A stretch of DNA of 64,000 nt from Erysipelothrix sp. HDW6C (lineage in GTDB: Bacteria; Bacillota_I; Bacilli_A; Erysipelotrichales; Erysipelotrichaceae). Location of the stretch: contig NZ_CP049861.1 of NCBI RefSeq assembly GCF_011299615.1, positions 1,364,001 through 1,428,000 on the forward strand. Reading direction: 5' to 3'. The notes beneath the pieces were generated by a model, which saw only the letters and a program-made list of their open reading frames with translations, had not been told where the DNA came from and made no database searches. A program made the translations under genes and the position numbers. This document shows, in pieces, positions 27,101-35,652 of the stretch. Each line of letters begins with the position of its first letter. Position 1 is the stretch's first letter.

Positions 27101-27233
27101 CAGTAATAAAAATAAGGATTGATGCTACAATGCGGGCACCACGATGAGGACCCTTAGGTTTCTTTTTCTTTGGTGTAGGCTTTGGATTTGAAGGTTTCTT
27201 CATTTCCATCGTTTTATCATTCTTCTCAGTCAT
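24195..27233 (-). CDS. ponA: Class A penicillin-binding protein (PBP1A)
   Basis: This bifunctional peptidoglycan glycosyltransferase/transpeptidase has 1012 residues. A basic, Pro-rich cytoplasmic start (PKPTPKKKKPKGPHRG) precedes one TM helix at about 34-58. The GT51 domain follows: FVATEDSRFFEHNGFDIPRF, GGSTFTMQLIKNT and RKVQEIYLA. The transpeptidase motifs are SxxK in QPASTMKPV, SRN in GDSRNIPA and KTGT in FGKTGTNEW. The C-terminal 250 residues hold beta-rich modules, including one PASTA-like unit (APSFVGRSLGEFMQWV). The order recU-ponA is that of Bacillus. Its start lies 2 bp from the recU stop. Confidence 0.95.
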   Translation of the reverse strand: MTEKNDKTMEMKKPSNPKPTPKKKKPKGPHRGARIVASILIFITASAVLVTGVVGIYAANQISKTQNYTTEDFISMANSKIYAADGDEDGVEIHNAGIKKRENISYDELSTSLIDAFVATEDSRFFEHNGFDIPRFTKAAIENVLDSLKSGSLSFGQGGSTFTMQLIKNTVFMNDGSDGGEVIAVEGGSSGISRKVQEIYLAQHLESTGVLSKKLILELYLNRIDFGAGNNIVGVENSSQAYFGKSASDLNTVESAFMAGVINAPFAYSPYSSLKLANERTQNVLYLMHYHGYISDEEYELSKNVKIEDLLSDKSTGLSPDLPYQAYIDAVYKEVEDLTGLNPATTPMRIYTAMNVDVQESIDKVQNREVDYLNYDYGYDKPTKVQIGSAVVNNQTGEIIGTFGGYDRNAALLNDRATRIAVQPASTMKPVVSYAPAFEYLGWATDHIIEDVPIEANGLILKNYDDRYEGQIPLNRAIGDSRNIPAIKAFLDVQDTLGYDGYMKYFENLGLPYNEDNFGWPYAIGNDSFKLTPAQMAAATGALFNEGKYNKPHTVRRIEFEDGREPYYPDSTPTQALSPGAAYMATRGMKYVVDSNTNSYTQPLMRSYTTFGKTGTNEWDAESAAHIGVPAYSSKSRLMIAATDQFTIATWAGFDESDENSWFDNYQKDLNIPGELNSYLLDVLYDSYGPGYDLAVPGDVVQISHIKGPFPYQSPVADMDPELVSTGYILSKYAKLTEAKPQELLELASNPKLAHTQNGADVKLTVTMDPYPDETKVTASDNRDLTVTYPGGGTYTIPGGKIYDEAWIFGAVRYKSEVYVNGVLVEEKMDDKNIQAFDIKVDPTIKSEIKVVSYYTFDKSGKKSSPRESILSIEATKDNSVTAPSFVGRSLGEFMQWVNANKIPTPTVNYTVDNTVDYATIRSLTPDPSGKSYKPQELLGLKLTVDVSDYQISADGALTVGQFRQSFGTMVAPSNPAADDDKIITGFIFGGETVNSFRMSDRFGGSVTLKID

Positions 27234-27235
27234 AA

Positions 27236-27811
27236 TTACTCCTTTTTATATACAGATGCGATAACCTCAAGGTAATCACATGGTATTTGGTACGACGTTG
27301 TAATTCGATGACCACTTGCTTGAATCCAAGTAAATGGTAACGAACGCACTTCCTTATCAGCAATATATGCCAACAGTTCTTGTGCGAAAATTAAATAGGT
27401 TTCATCAAATGCATTAAAACGTATAATGAGGAATGCGACTGCGCCATGCTCATGGACTGCTTTAATATGGTCGATCTGATGTTGGTGCAGAGCTGTAAGA
27501 GGAAAAAGTGTTTTATTCTTCGTCTCTTTGGCTTCAAAGTCAAGGGCTAAACCCTTCCAAACACCTTGATAATCCGTTGTTGATGCTTGCCGGAAGTATG
27601 CTTCCGTTATCTTCGCTTTATTACGCGATGGATAGTCAACATTAACAATTTGGATGGGTGTTGGTTTTTTATGAACAACAGCCTTGTTCTTTATGAGGTA
27701 GTGATCGTTGGTTGCGTTTATATCTTCTTCCAAACTCATCCCACGACGACTTGTTATTCCAGACCCTTTGGGTTTCTGGTATCCTTTTTTTCCACTCGGA
27801 TATTGTATCAT
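27236..27811 (-). CDS. recU: Holliday junction resolvase RecU
   Basis: RecU resolves Holliday junctions and modulates RecA in Firmicutes. It has 191 residues. Seen are the N-terminal SGITSRRGMSLEEDIN, the nuclease core GLALDFEAKETKNKTLFPL (Asp, Glu and Lys of the metal site) and HQIDHIKAVHEHGAVAFLI. It is co-transcribed with ponA as in Bacillus. Confidence 0.95.
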   Translation of the reverse strand: MIQYPSGKKGYQKPKGSGITSRRGMSLEEDINATNDHYLIKNKAVVHKKPTPIQIVNVDYPSRNKAKITEAYFRQASTTDYQGVWKGLALDFEAKETKNKTLFPLTALHQHQIDHIKAVHEHGAVAFLIIRFNAFDETYLIFAQELLAYIADKEVRSLPFTWIQASGHRITTSYQIPCDYLEVIASVYKKE

Positions 27812-27938
27812 TGTATCACCAACGATATTATACTATAAATACACACAAATATCATACACTTGAAATATGGGAAGTTTTGGTTAACGTATGCTTGAAGAAG
27901 TGTACCAATTTTGAGATAATAGACGAGAGGTGAATAAT

Positions 27939-28256
27939 ATGGCACAAAAACTAACGACAGATGCTATCTTGGGTAAAGAATTCAATATTGATTTTAAGGG
28001 GTATAGTGCTGTCGAGGTTGATCAATTTCTCGATGATGTTATGCAAGATTACGAATTTTTCGAGGGTATCATTAAAGAACAAAAGGAATTGTTGGACCGT
28101 TATGAAGAGTCATTAGCCCAACAACGTCGCATGTTATTAGAACATGAAGGCAAAAATCGCGCACAAAGCGAACAAGCACCAAGTCAGTTTAGCCACGTTG
28201 ATATATTAAAACGTGTTTCACGCTTGGAAGAAGCGGTTTTTAATACAAAAGAATAA
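27939..28256 (+). CDS. gpsB: Cell division regulator GpsB
   Basis: GpsB is a DivIVA-like coiled-coil adaptor that links PBPs to the divisome. The start is ATG 27939 with AGAGGTG spaced 6 bp; GTG 27930 lies inside that site. It has 105 residues. The N-terminal domain has LGKEFNIDFKGYSAVEVDQFLDDV followed by a coiled coil, and the C-terminal trimerisation segment is SHVDILKRVSRLEEAVF. The gene sits between recU and rnpB, the same order as in Bacillus. Confidence 0.93.
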   Translation: MAQKLTTDAILGKEFNIDFKGYSAVEVDQFLDDVMQDYEFFEGIIKEQKELLDRYEESLAQQRRMLLEHEGKNRAQSEQAPSQFSHVDILKRVSRLEEAVFNTKE

Positions 28257-28258
28257 TA

Positions 28259-28604
28259 GGAATACACGAAAGATAATCGCTGCATTTAATGTGTAGAGGA
28301 AAGTCCATGCTCGCACCACCTGTGATGGTGGTAGTGTTTGTGTTCGACAAAAAAATAAGTCGAAGCATAGAGGCATCTATGACGGCAGACCAAATCCCTA
28401 AGGGAAACTATGGGAGGCGGCTTGAAAGTGCCACAGTGACGAAGTCCCTTTCGAAAGACTGGGAGTGGAACGAGGTAAACCCCATAAGCGAGAAACCCAA
28501 ATTTGGTAGGGGAACTGGCACTATCGAATCAAAGAGATGTGCCGGACGTCTATGACGTAGATAAATGATTATCGCAACAGAACATGGCTTATTGAGTGTA
28601 TATG
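28259..28604 (+). ncRNA. rnpB: RNase P RNA, type B
   Basis: This is the catalytic RNA of RNase P. Conserved cores are seen in order: GATAATCGCTGCA, GAGGAAAGTCCATGCTCGC, the CATAGAGGCATCTATGACG region, GAAACCCAAATTTGGTAGGGG, then GATGTGCCGGACG and AACAGAACATGGCTTA. The closing helix P1 pairs ATACAC (28262-28267) with GTGTAT (28596-28601). An open frame across this region (28289-28555) is not a gene. Confidence 0.95.
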
Positions 28605-28621
28605 CATCATATTATGTAGGA

Positions 28622-28657
28622 GAAACTTAAATCTTAAGTGTTAGATTTAAGTTTTTT
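28622..28657 (+). terminator. Terminator of rnpB
   Basis: AAACTTAAATCT and AGATTTAAGTTT form a perfect 12-bp stem with a TAAGTGTT loop and a T run. Confidence 0.9.
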
Positions 28658-28710
28658 TCTTTGATACTACTTTGGAATTCGAGTACTCTTTTTTAATATT
28701 TTTTCTTACG

Positions 28711-28739
28711 TTGTAAAATCGTTAAGACATTGATATAAT
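28711..28739 (+). promoter_or_regulatory. Promoter of rodZ-pgsA
   Basis: TTGTAA and TATAAT are separated by exactly 17 bp, about 55 bp before the rodZ start. Confidence 0.7.
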
Positions 28740-28793
28740 CAACATGTATGAATGTGTTAAAAACTGCAGTTATTTAAGGAAGGTGAGTACATC

Positions 28794-29717
28794 TTGGAAA
28801 AAATCGGTTTAATTTTAAAAGAAAGACGTCTTGAATTGGGTTACACCCTTGAAGACATGAGTTCCAAAACAAAACTCTCGACAATCCAGCTGAACGCAAT
28901 TGAAGAGGGAAACATTCAGTTTTTTAAAGATGATTTATCGTATTTAAGTTATTTTGTTCGTTATTACGCGAATGCATTAAATATTAATTATGATGAATTA
29001 CGATTAGAACTTGATAATACAATTAATGCTTATACAGATTCTGTATCCTTATCACAAATTCAAAAACAAGATGAAATCACATCAAATGTAAAAAAGAAAG
29101 CAAATTCTTCAAATCGCGGCCCTTCAACGACAATGAAGCGTGCGAAAAGACCGTTGAAAATGGATGTTCCAACAATCGGTTTACTGGTATTGGCAATCGC
29201 AATCTTAGTATCTATGGTTTATGTAGGAATTAAGTACGTTGGGCCAATGCTTGCAAATCGCGATGACGATCCAATTCAAAAGCCTGAAATATCCATTCCT
29301 GGAACTGAAAAACCAGGTGAAGGTGAAGCAGAAAAACCTGAAGAGAAACCAACCGAGCCCGAAAAACCAACCAGCGAATTGGTCGTTAAGAAAATTGATG
29401 AAACCAATTATGAAATTTCAGGATGGAAAGAGGGGGCTGATACGACCTTCGAGTTTCAATTTGTAAATGCGTCATGGATGAGTTTCATGGAAGATGGCAA
29501 CCTTATGCCAACTCCTAACCAAGCTGTATACGAAGCAGGATCAAATGCGAAAGCAATTGTTAAGGCTTCAAAAGGCAAGGTTTTTGATGCTAACTTTGGA
29601 AATATAAACGGAAATACAATTAATTTAAATGGCGTAAAAGTTGAAATTGATCCTGCAATTGCTACTACTGATGTTGCGACTTTGACTTTTAAATTTGTAG
29701 AAGGAGCAACGAATTAA
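28794..29717 (+). CDS. rodZ: RodZ-like HTH membrane protein
   Basis: RodZ-type proteins link the elongation machinery to the membrane. The start is TTG 28794 with AAGGAAGGTGAG upstream; 307 residues. The N-terminal helix-turn-helix (GLILKERRLELGYTLEDMSS) is of the Xre type. A basic stretch and a TM helix at about 124-146 follow, then a Pro/Glu/Lys-rich linker (PEEKPTEPEKPT) and an extracellular beta domain of DUF4115 type at the C-terminus. It overlaps pgsA (TAATG), the same order as ymfM-pgsA in Bacillus. Confidence 0.85.
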   Translation: MEKIGLILKERRLELGYTLEDMSSKTKLSTIQLNAIEEGNIQFFKDDLSYLSYFVRYYANALNINYDELRLELDNTINAYTDSVSLSQIQKQDEITSNVKKKANSSNRGPSTTMKRAKRPLKMDVPTIGLLVLAIAILVSMVYVGIKYVGPMLANRDDDPIQKPEISIPGTEKPGEGEAEKPEEKPTEPEKPTSELVVKKIDETNYEISGWKEGADTTFEFQFVNASWMSFMEDGNLMPTPNQAVYEAGSNAKAIVKASKGKVFDANFGNINGNTINLNGVKVEIDPAIATTDVATLTFKFVEGATN

Positions 29718-30310
29718 TGAATATTGCAAATAAACTTACTGTATTTAGAATTATTTTAATTCCCGTAATTGTCCTGGTAGAGTTTTTTCCCTACAGCCAA
29801 TTAGGAATATCAATGCCGTATCTCACGGTTGAACATGTAACTTTGAGTGTTAAAAATATCGTGGTATTGGTGCTCTTTATTGTTGCATCATTTACAGACT
29901 TCCTTGACGGATACCTCGCCCGCAGTAAAAACATGATTACAGTTTTTGGAAAGTTCTTAGATCCAATTGCTGATAAACTTCTTGTAAACACATTGTTTAT
30001 TATTTTCGCAGCTCAAGGTGTTGTTCCAATCATTGCTGTTATTGTGATGATTTGGCGTGATACGATTGTTGATGCGGTACGAATGCTTGTGTCACAGCGT
30101 GGTATGGTCATGGCGGCAGGATATTTGGGTAAAGTGAAGACTGTTGCTCAAATGGTTGCGATAATTTTTGTTTTGATGAATAACTTACCATTTGAATTGT
30201 TTGGTTTACCTGTTGCATCAATCATGGTTTGGTTTGCAACATTAATGTCAGTATTAAGTGGCGCGTCTTATTTAATACAAGCACGCTCTTATCTAACAGA
30301 AAGTATGTAG
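29717..30310 (+). CDS. pgsA: Phosphatidylglycerophosphate synthase
   Basis: PgsA condenses CDP-diacylglycerol with glycerol-3-phosphate in the membrane. It has 197 residues with several TM helices. The CDP-alcohol phosphotransferase motif is seen as DFLDGYLARSKNMITVFGKF followed by LDPIADKLL, carrying all the conserved Asp and the DG-AR pair. Its substrate is the product of CdsA at 11830. It sits between rodZ and recA, the common Firmicutes order (cinA is absent here). Confidence 0.95.
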   Translation: MNIANKLTVFRIILIPVIVLVEFFPYSQLGISMPYLTVEHVTLSVKNIVVLVLFIVASFTDFLDGYLARSKNMITVFGKFLDPIADKLLVNTLFIIFAAQGVVPIIAVIVMIWRDTIVDAVRMLVSQRGMVMAAGYLGKVKTVAQMVAIIFVLMNNLPFELFGLPVASIMVWFATLMSVLSGASYLIQARSYLTESM

Positions 30311-30353
30311 GAAAACAGGCTGTCAATGAGTACTGTGAACTAGAGGAGACATT

Positions 30354-31373
30354 ATGGAAAAAGAAAAAAGAGATAAAATTCTTGATGATACAATAAAACA
30401 AATTGAGAAACAATTTGGTAAAGGTTCAATCATGAAATTGGGTGATCGTTCTGGTGTTGATGTTGATGCAATCAGTTCGGGTTCGTTAAGTCTTGATGCC
30501 GCTTTAGGTATCGGTGGCTATCCAAAAGGGAGAATCATTGAAATATACGGTCCTGAATCAAGTGGTAAGACAACCCTTGCATTGCACGCAATTGCACAAG
30601 TGCAAAAAACTGGTGGAAAAGCAGCTTTTATTGATGCTGAGAATGCAATTGATCCAATCTATGCCCAAAATCTCGGCGTTAACATTGATGAACTTATTTT
30701 GTCACAACCGGATTCTGGTGAGCAAGGTCTTGAAATCGTCGATGTTCTTGTTAGAAGTGGTGCTGTTGATTTAATCGTTATTGATAGTGTAGCGGCACTT
30801 GTTCCGCAAGCGGAACTTGATGGCGAGATGTCTGATGCTCAAGTTGGACTCCAAGCTCGTATGATGTCAAAAGCAATGCGTAAACTATCGGGTGGTATGA
30901 ATCGCGGTAACTGTACTGCAATCTTCATTAACCAACTTCGTGAAAAAGTCGGAATTATGTTTGGGAACCCTGAGACAACACCGGGGGGCCGTGCTTTGAA
31001 GTTTTACTCTTCAGTTCGTTTGGATATTCGTCGTTCAGAACAAATCAAACAAGGAACTGACATCGTCGGTAATAAAACAAACATCAAAGTCGTAAAGAAT
31101 AAAGTTGCTCCACCTTTCAAGGCTGTTCAAGTGGAAATAATATATGGTAAAGGAATTAGTTATATCGGTGAGGTCATTGATTTGGGTGTCCAGTACGATA
31201 TTATTAACAAAAGCGGCTCATGGTACTCATATAAAGATGAAAAAATTGGGCAAGGACGTGAAGCGGTTCGATCATTCTTAGAAGACAATCCAAAACTTCA
31301 AGAAGAGATTGCTTTACAAGTTCGTAATATCATACTTCCTGAAAAAACACCAACGGAAGTTAAAGAAGCATAA
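30354..31373 (+). CDS. recA: Recombinase RecA
   Basis: RecA is the homologous recombination and SOS activating ATPase. It has 339 residues. Motifs are [13 protein letters not shown], Walker [27 protein letters not shown], the L2-region [20 protein letters not shown] and [15 protein letters not shown]. It has an AGAGGAG site and a terminator behind. No LexA-like box was noticed in the 43-bp gap to pgsA. Confidence 0.98.
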   Translation: MEKEKRDKILDDTIKQIEKQFGKGSIMKLGDRSGVDVDAISSGSLSLDAALGIGGYPKGRIIEIYGPESSGKTTLALHAIAQVQKTGGKAAFIDAENAIDPIYAQNLGVNIDELILSQPDSGEQGLEIVDVLVRSGAVDLIVIDSVAALVPQAELDGEMSDAQVGLQARMMSKAMRKLSGGMNRGNCTAIFINQLREKVGIMFGNPETTPGGRALKFYSSVRLDIRRSEQIKQGTDIVGNKTNIKVVKNKVAPPFKAVQVEIIYGKGISYIGEVIDLGVQYDIINKSGSWYSYKDEKIGQGREAVRSFLEDNPKLQEEIALQVRNIILPEKTPTEVKEA

Positions 31374-31381
31374 TCATTTAT

Positions 31382-31411
31382 AGAGAGGGTTCTTCGGAAT
31401 CCTCTTTTTTA
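31382..31411 (+). terminator. Terminator of recA
   Basis: AGAGG..TT-CTTCGG-AA..CCTCT forms a stem followed by a run of T. Confidence 0.7.
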
Positions 31412-31461
31412 TGAATGAATGAATGTGTTTTCAGTTGTGTGAAAGCCTTTTACAATAGTTG

Positions 31462-31490
31462 TTGTGAAAGTTCGTAAAATAAAGTATTAT
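31462..31490 (+). promoter_or_regulatory. Promoter of rny-ymdB
   Basis: TTGTGA and TATTAT are separated by 17 bp. The leader to rny is about 45 bp. Confidence 0.6.
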
Positions 31491-31541
31491 ATATATGTTA
31501 GGTAACTAACGATTAAACATTTAAAGAAGGTAGGGACTATA

Positions 31542-33098
31542 ATGACTAATACAGTATTATATTCCATCATTACCGGTATAGTAGTGTTTGTTGTGATGAT
31601 TATTGCGATGTTCATCATTAACAAACAAGGATTAAATCGCTCTAAAGAACAAGCGAATTCAATAATTAACGAAGCTAAAGAAAAAGCAGAGACAACAACG
31701 CGTCAAGCACAATTAGAAGCAAAGACGCACGCTTATGAAATTAAACTTAACGCTGAACGTGAAGCACAAGAACAGCGTTTGGAACTCCAAGAATTTGAAA
31801 GCAAATTGGAGCGCCGAGATGAAAATTTAAATATGCGAGATGCCAACTTAGTTTCCAAGGATAAGGAATTGTTGGATAAACAACGTGATTTAGAAGTGAA
31901 GAATTCCAAACTGGAAAAGATGGAGCAAGCAATCAATGAACGCACAGAAGTTCAATTACAAGAACTCGAACGTGTTGCATCGATGCCTGCATCAGAAGCA
32001 AAAAGCGAACTTTTTGAAATCGTTGAAAAGCAAATGGAACAAGAAGTTCTATCATATATTAAGGATCAAGAGGAAACTGCTCGCCAAAGAGCAGATGACA
32101 TCGCACGTAATATAATTTCTCTTGCAATCTCAAGATATGCTCAAGAAGAAACAACACAACGTACATCTTCAACGGTATCATTACCAAGTGAAGAGATGAA
32201 GGGTCGTATTATTGGTCGAGAAGGACGTAATATTCGTGCATTTGAAAATGCAACGGGTGTTGACTTGCTAATTGACGATACACCAGAGGTTATCACTTTA
32301 TCCTGTTTTGATCCGATTCGCCGTGAAATCGGTCGTATGGCATTAGAAACATTGATGTCTGATGGTCGCATTCAACCTGGTCGCATCGAAGAAGCAGTGG
32401 ATAAAGCACGTAAAGAATTAAATGTTATTATACAAAAAACAGGCCAAGATACATTGTTTGAGTTAGGCATCAGTAAAATGGACAAGGAAATTGTTCATGT
32501 ATTGGGTCGATTGAAATATCGTTATTCGTACGGACAAAATGCATTGGCTCACAGTGTTGAGGTTGCAAACTTAGCTGGCATGATGGCAGCTGAACTCGGC
32601 CTCAATCAAAAACTTGCCAAGCGTGCAGGTCTCTTACATGATATTGGTAAAGGACTTGATTTTGAACTAGAAGGTTCACACGTTGAATTGGGCGTACGTT
32701 TGGCTAAAAAGCATAATGAACATCCCGTTGTCATTAATGCAATTGCAAGTCACCATGGGGATACAGAAGCAACCAGTGCCATTGCAGTGTTAGTCGCAGC
32801 AGCGGATACATTAAGTGCTGCGCGTCCAGGTGCTCGGTTTGAATCCTTTGAAAGTTATATTCAACGTCTTGAAGACTTGGAAGCAGTGGCGTCAACCCGT
32901 GATGGTGTTCAACGTGCATTTGCAATTCAAGCAGGTCGTGAACTTCGCGTCATTGTTGTTCCTGATGATGTCGACGATCTCGGTACCATAAAGATGGCAC
33001 GTGAAATTCGTGAAGAGATTGAAGAAAAATTAACCTATCCTGGACAAATCAAAGTTACGGTTATTCGTGAACTTAGAGCCATGGAGTTAGCAAAATAA
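31542..33098 (+). CDS. rny: Ribonuclease Y
   Basis: RNase Y is the membrane-bound endoribonuclease that starts mRNA decay in many Firmicutes. It has 518 residues, the standard length. An N-terminal TM helix (about 5-25) is followed by a long charged coiled coil. The KH domain has EEMKGRIIGREGRNIRAFE and the HD domain has the metal motif GLLHDIGKGLDFE. With rnjB downstream, two degradosome-type nucleases are clustered. It overlaps ymdB by one base. Confidence 0.97.
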   Translation: MTNTVLYSIITGIVVFVVMIIAMFIINKQGLNRSKEQANSIINEAKEKAETTTRQAQLEAKTHAYEIKLNAEREAQEQRLELQEFESKLERRDENLNMRDANLVSKDKELLDKQRDLEVKNSKLEKMEQAINERTEVQLQELERVASMPASEAKSELFEIVEKQMEQEVLSYIKDQEETARQRADDIARNIISLAISRYAQEETTQRTSSTVSLPSEEMKGRIIGREGRNIRAFENATGVDLLIDDTPEVITLSCFDPIRREIGRMALETLMSDGRIQPGRIEEAVDKARKELNVIIQKTGQDTLFELGISKMDKEIVHVLGRLKYRYSYGQNALAHSVEVANLAGMMAAELGLNQKLAKRAGLLHDIGKGLDFELEGSHVELGVRLAKKHNEHPVVINAIASHHGDTEATSAIAVLVAAADTLSAARPGARFESFESYIQRLEDLEAVASTRDGVQRAFAIQAGRELRVIVVPDDVDDLGTIKMAREIREEIEEKLTYPGQIKVTVIRELRAMELAK

Positions 33099-33862
33099 TG
33101 CGAATTCTCTTTATTGGGGATATCGTAGGAGCAAGTGGTCGACAAATTGTTGTCGACCACTTATCCATGATAAAGGAACAACACAATATCGATTTCACAA
33201 TTGCCAACGGCGAAAACAGTGCCCATGGTAAAGGAATTACAAAGAAGATTTACAATCAACTCACAAATGCGGGAATTGAGTGCGTAACGATGGGAAATCA
33301 TACGTTTGCAAAGCGCGAAATCTTTGATGATTACGATGATTGCCCAAATTTACTCGTGCCTGCAAATATAGAACCGGTTGACTTTGGAAACTATTATAAG
33401 ATTTTTGAAGTCAAAGGGAAGAAAATTTGTGTTGCAAATATGTATGGTGAAGCATTTATGAATCGCGTGGGTGGCAGCCCATATCCATACATGGATGCGC
33501 TTCTTGAAGAGACTACTGCTGATTATTACTTTGTTGATTTTCATGCTGAGTCAACAAGCGAGAAAATGCTTTTCGCATATGTGTATGAGAATGACATTAA
33601 CGCTGTGGTCGGAACCCATACTCATGTTCAAACAGCCGACGAACGATTGATTGGTCGTGTTGCCTATATTACGGATGTAGGGATGTGTGGGGCTAAAGAG
33701 AGCATAATCGGACGTGATGTTGAGGAATTGTATCGTAACGTCATCCTCGCTGAGAAAACACGTTATACTGTTGCGTTAGGTGAAGCGTTCTTGAATGCAG
33801 TCATCATTGATGTCGATGATGAGACAATGGAGTCTACCGCAATTACACGACTTGTAATTTAG
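33098..33862 (+). CDS. ymdB: YmdB 2',3'-cyclic phosphodiesterase
   Basis: This metallophosphoesterase is of the YmdB family, which hydrolyses 2',3'-cNMP and affects biofilm and motility choice in Bacillus. It has 254 residues. Metal motifs are MRILFIGDIVG, IANGENSAHGKGIT, VTMGNHTFAKRE, DFHAESTSEK and VVGTHTHVQTAD. The start overlaps the rny stop (TAATG), the same pairing as in Bacillus. Confidence 0.95.
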   Translation: MRILFIGDIVGASGRQIVVDHLSMIKEQHNIDFTIANGENSAHGKGITKKIYNQLTNAGIECVTMGNHTFAKREIFDDYDDCPNLLVPANIEPVDFGNYYKIFEVKGKKICVANMYGEAFMNRVGGSPYPYMDALLEETTADYYFVDFHAESTSEKMLFAYVYENDINAVVGTHTHVQTADERLIGRVAYITDVGMCGAKESIIGRDVEELYRNVILAEKTRYTVALGEAFLNAVIIDVDDETMESTAITRLVI

Positions 33863-33864
33863 TG

Positions 33865-33893
33865 AAAATACCAAGCCCGTCTTGGTATTTTTT
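33865..33893 (+). terminator. Terminator of rny-ymdB
   Basis: AAATACCAAG-CCCGT-CTTGGTATTT forms a 10-bp stem with a T run. Confidence 0.8.
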
Positions 33894-33978
33894 AATGAAG
33901 TAAATTGCAATCTAGTGTATAATAGTACTAATGAGTTCTAACTTTTAAAACTTAATATAAAATGAAGGAGATTTTTTT

Positions 33979-35637
33979 ATGGAAAAAATTAGATTTCTCG
34001 CGTTGGGAGGACTCGATGAAGAAGGTAAAAACCTATCAATCATTGAAATCGACGACGAGATATATGTTATTGAAGCGGGTATAAAGTATCCGCGCACAGA
34101 ACAACTGGGGGTTGAAATTGTAATCCCTGATATGTCTTATTTAAAAAAGAATAAGAAACGTGTTAAAGCTGTTTTTATTACTCAAGGTCATGATGATGTT
34201 ATGGGAGCGTTGCCGTACTTAATTCGCGAGGTTAATGCACCAATTTATACCACACCATTAATTGCCTTGATGATTGAGGATATGCTTAAAGAGAATCGCA
34301 TTAAGAATGCAACTATCTTCAGAATCAAACGCGACAGTCGTTTTAAAATTGACAGTCGCCAATGTATTTCTTTTGGTGTTACACACTCAATTCCGGATTC
34401 TTTTGGAATTGCCATTGATACAGATCAAGGGTACATTGTTCATGCAAGTGAGTTTATGATTGACTTTAACATTCAAAGTCGTGGCTTTACTACAGATGTT
34501 GCGAACATCTCGGAGATTGGTAAAAAGGGTGTATTCTTACTAACTGCTGAATCTGTTTACGCCAAGCGTGAAGGATTTACATCACCAAACCACCGTGTTG
34601 GTCGCCGTTTGGAACGTGCTTTTGAAGCAACAGATAACCGTATCTTGGTGACACTGTACGAACAAAACATTTTCCGCTTAATCGAAGTTATCGAGATGGC
34701 ACAGAAATTTGGGCGTAAAGTTTATTTCTATGGTGATACACAACGTCGTTTACTCACGCACTTGGATAAACTCAATTACTTTAGAATGCCTAAAGGCCTT
34801 GAAGTAAAACATGCTGACTTTAAAAACGATGCAGAAAAAATTGTTGTAATTGTCTCAGATGTTGGACCCAATGTGTTCCGTAAAATGGCGCGTATTGCTA
34901 TGGGTGAAGACCAAATTATTGATATCCGTGAAACAGACAGTGTTATTGTTGCATCACCCGAAGTTCCTGGGACTGAGGCTGAAGCGGGACTCATGGTCAA
35001 TGAGCTCTACAAAGATGGTGTTGCAGTTACTTCGATGAGCTACAAAGAAGTGTTTGCGATGCATGCCTCAATTGAAGACTTGAAAATGATGATTTCACTA
35101 TTGAAACCAAAATACTATGTTCCGGTAAAAGGTGATTATCAAAACTTGGTGGCAAACGCCAGTGTTGCTATCGATATGGGAATTAGCGCTGCAAACATCG
35201 TGATTCTAGATAATGGGCAAGTTGCTGAGTTCCAAGATGGACGCTTAAAATCAACTTCAGAAATTATTAAACTTGAAGATGTACTCATCGACGGTAAAGA
35301 TCATCTTGATACATCTGGACTTGTTCTACGCGATCGCCAAATTCTTGCAACAGATGGTGCGATTATCGTGGGTGTCGTCATCAACAATCGTACAAAAGAA
35401 GTGTTGGGTGGACCAGATATTCAATCTCGTGGTGTTATTTATCTTAAGGATGCCGATAATATCATGAAAGAAGTCGGAACACTCTTAGAAAACACGATTA
35501 GCAAGCTTGTAAAAGAAAAGAAATACTCGAATATTGATGCGCGTAATGATGCGCGTGATTTGATCTCAAAATACATATTTAAACAAACAGGGAAACGTCC
35601 AATGATTCTTCCTGTAATAATTGAAATTCACGTTTGA
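33979..35637 (+). CDS. rnjB: RNase J2-like protein, degenerate active site
   Basis: This 552-residue protein has full RNase J architecture: metallo-beta-lactamase, beta-CASP and C-terminal domains. It starts in the usual way (ALGGLDEEGKNLSIIEIDDE). The metal motif HxHxDH is replaced by QGHDDV (residues 69-74), keeping only one His and the Asp. The downstream HTGDF reads HASEF, and the motif normally VHGEY reads VKGDY. RNase J2 proteins of Bacillus and Staphylococcus are known to have weak or no nuclease activity and to act with J1. The position just before ftsK matches rnjB in Bacillus. An active J1 should be elsewhere in the genome. Confidence 0.88.
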   Translation: MEKIRFLALGGLDEEGKNLSIIEIDDEIYVIEAGIKYPRTEQLGVEIVIPDMSYLKKNKKRVKAVFITQGHDDVMGALPYLIREVNAPIYTTPLIALMIEDMLKENRIKNATIFRIKRDSRFKIDSRQCISFGVTHSIPDSFGIAIDTDQGYIVHASEFMIDFNIQSRGFTTDVANISEIGKKGVFLLTAESVYAKREGFTSPNHRVGRRLERAFEATDNRILVTLYEQNIFRLIEVIEMAQKFGRKVYFYGDTQRRLLTHLDKLNYFRMPKGLEVKHADFKNDAEKIVVIVSDVGPNVFRKMARIAMGEDQIIDIRETDSVIVASPEVPGTEAEAGLMVNELYKDGVAVTSMSYKEVFAMHASIEDLKMMISLLKPKYYVPVKGDYQNLVANASVAIDMGISAANIVILDNGQVAEFQDGRLKSTSEIIKLEDVLIDGKDHLDTSGLVLRDRQILATDGAIIVGVVINNRTKEVLGGPDIQSRGVIYLKDADNIMKEVGTLLENTISKLVKEKKYSNIDARNDARDLISKYIFKQTGKRPMILPVIIEIHV

Positions 35638-35652
35638 TAGGGGGCTGTGGAT

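Noticed and set aside
28289-28555. An 88-codon open frame with a good start
   Set aside because: It lies inside the RNase P RNA, whose conserved cores and P1 pairing are clear; the frame is a by-product of the RNA sequence.
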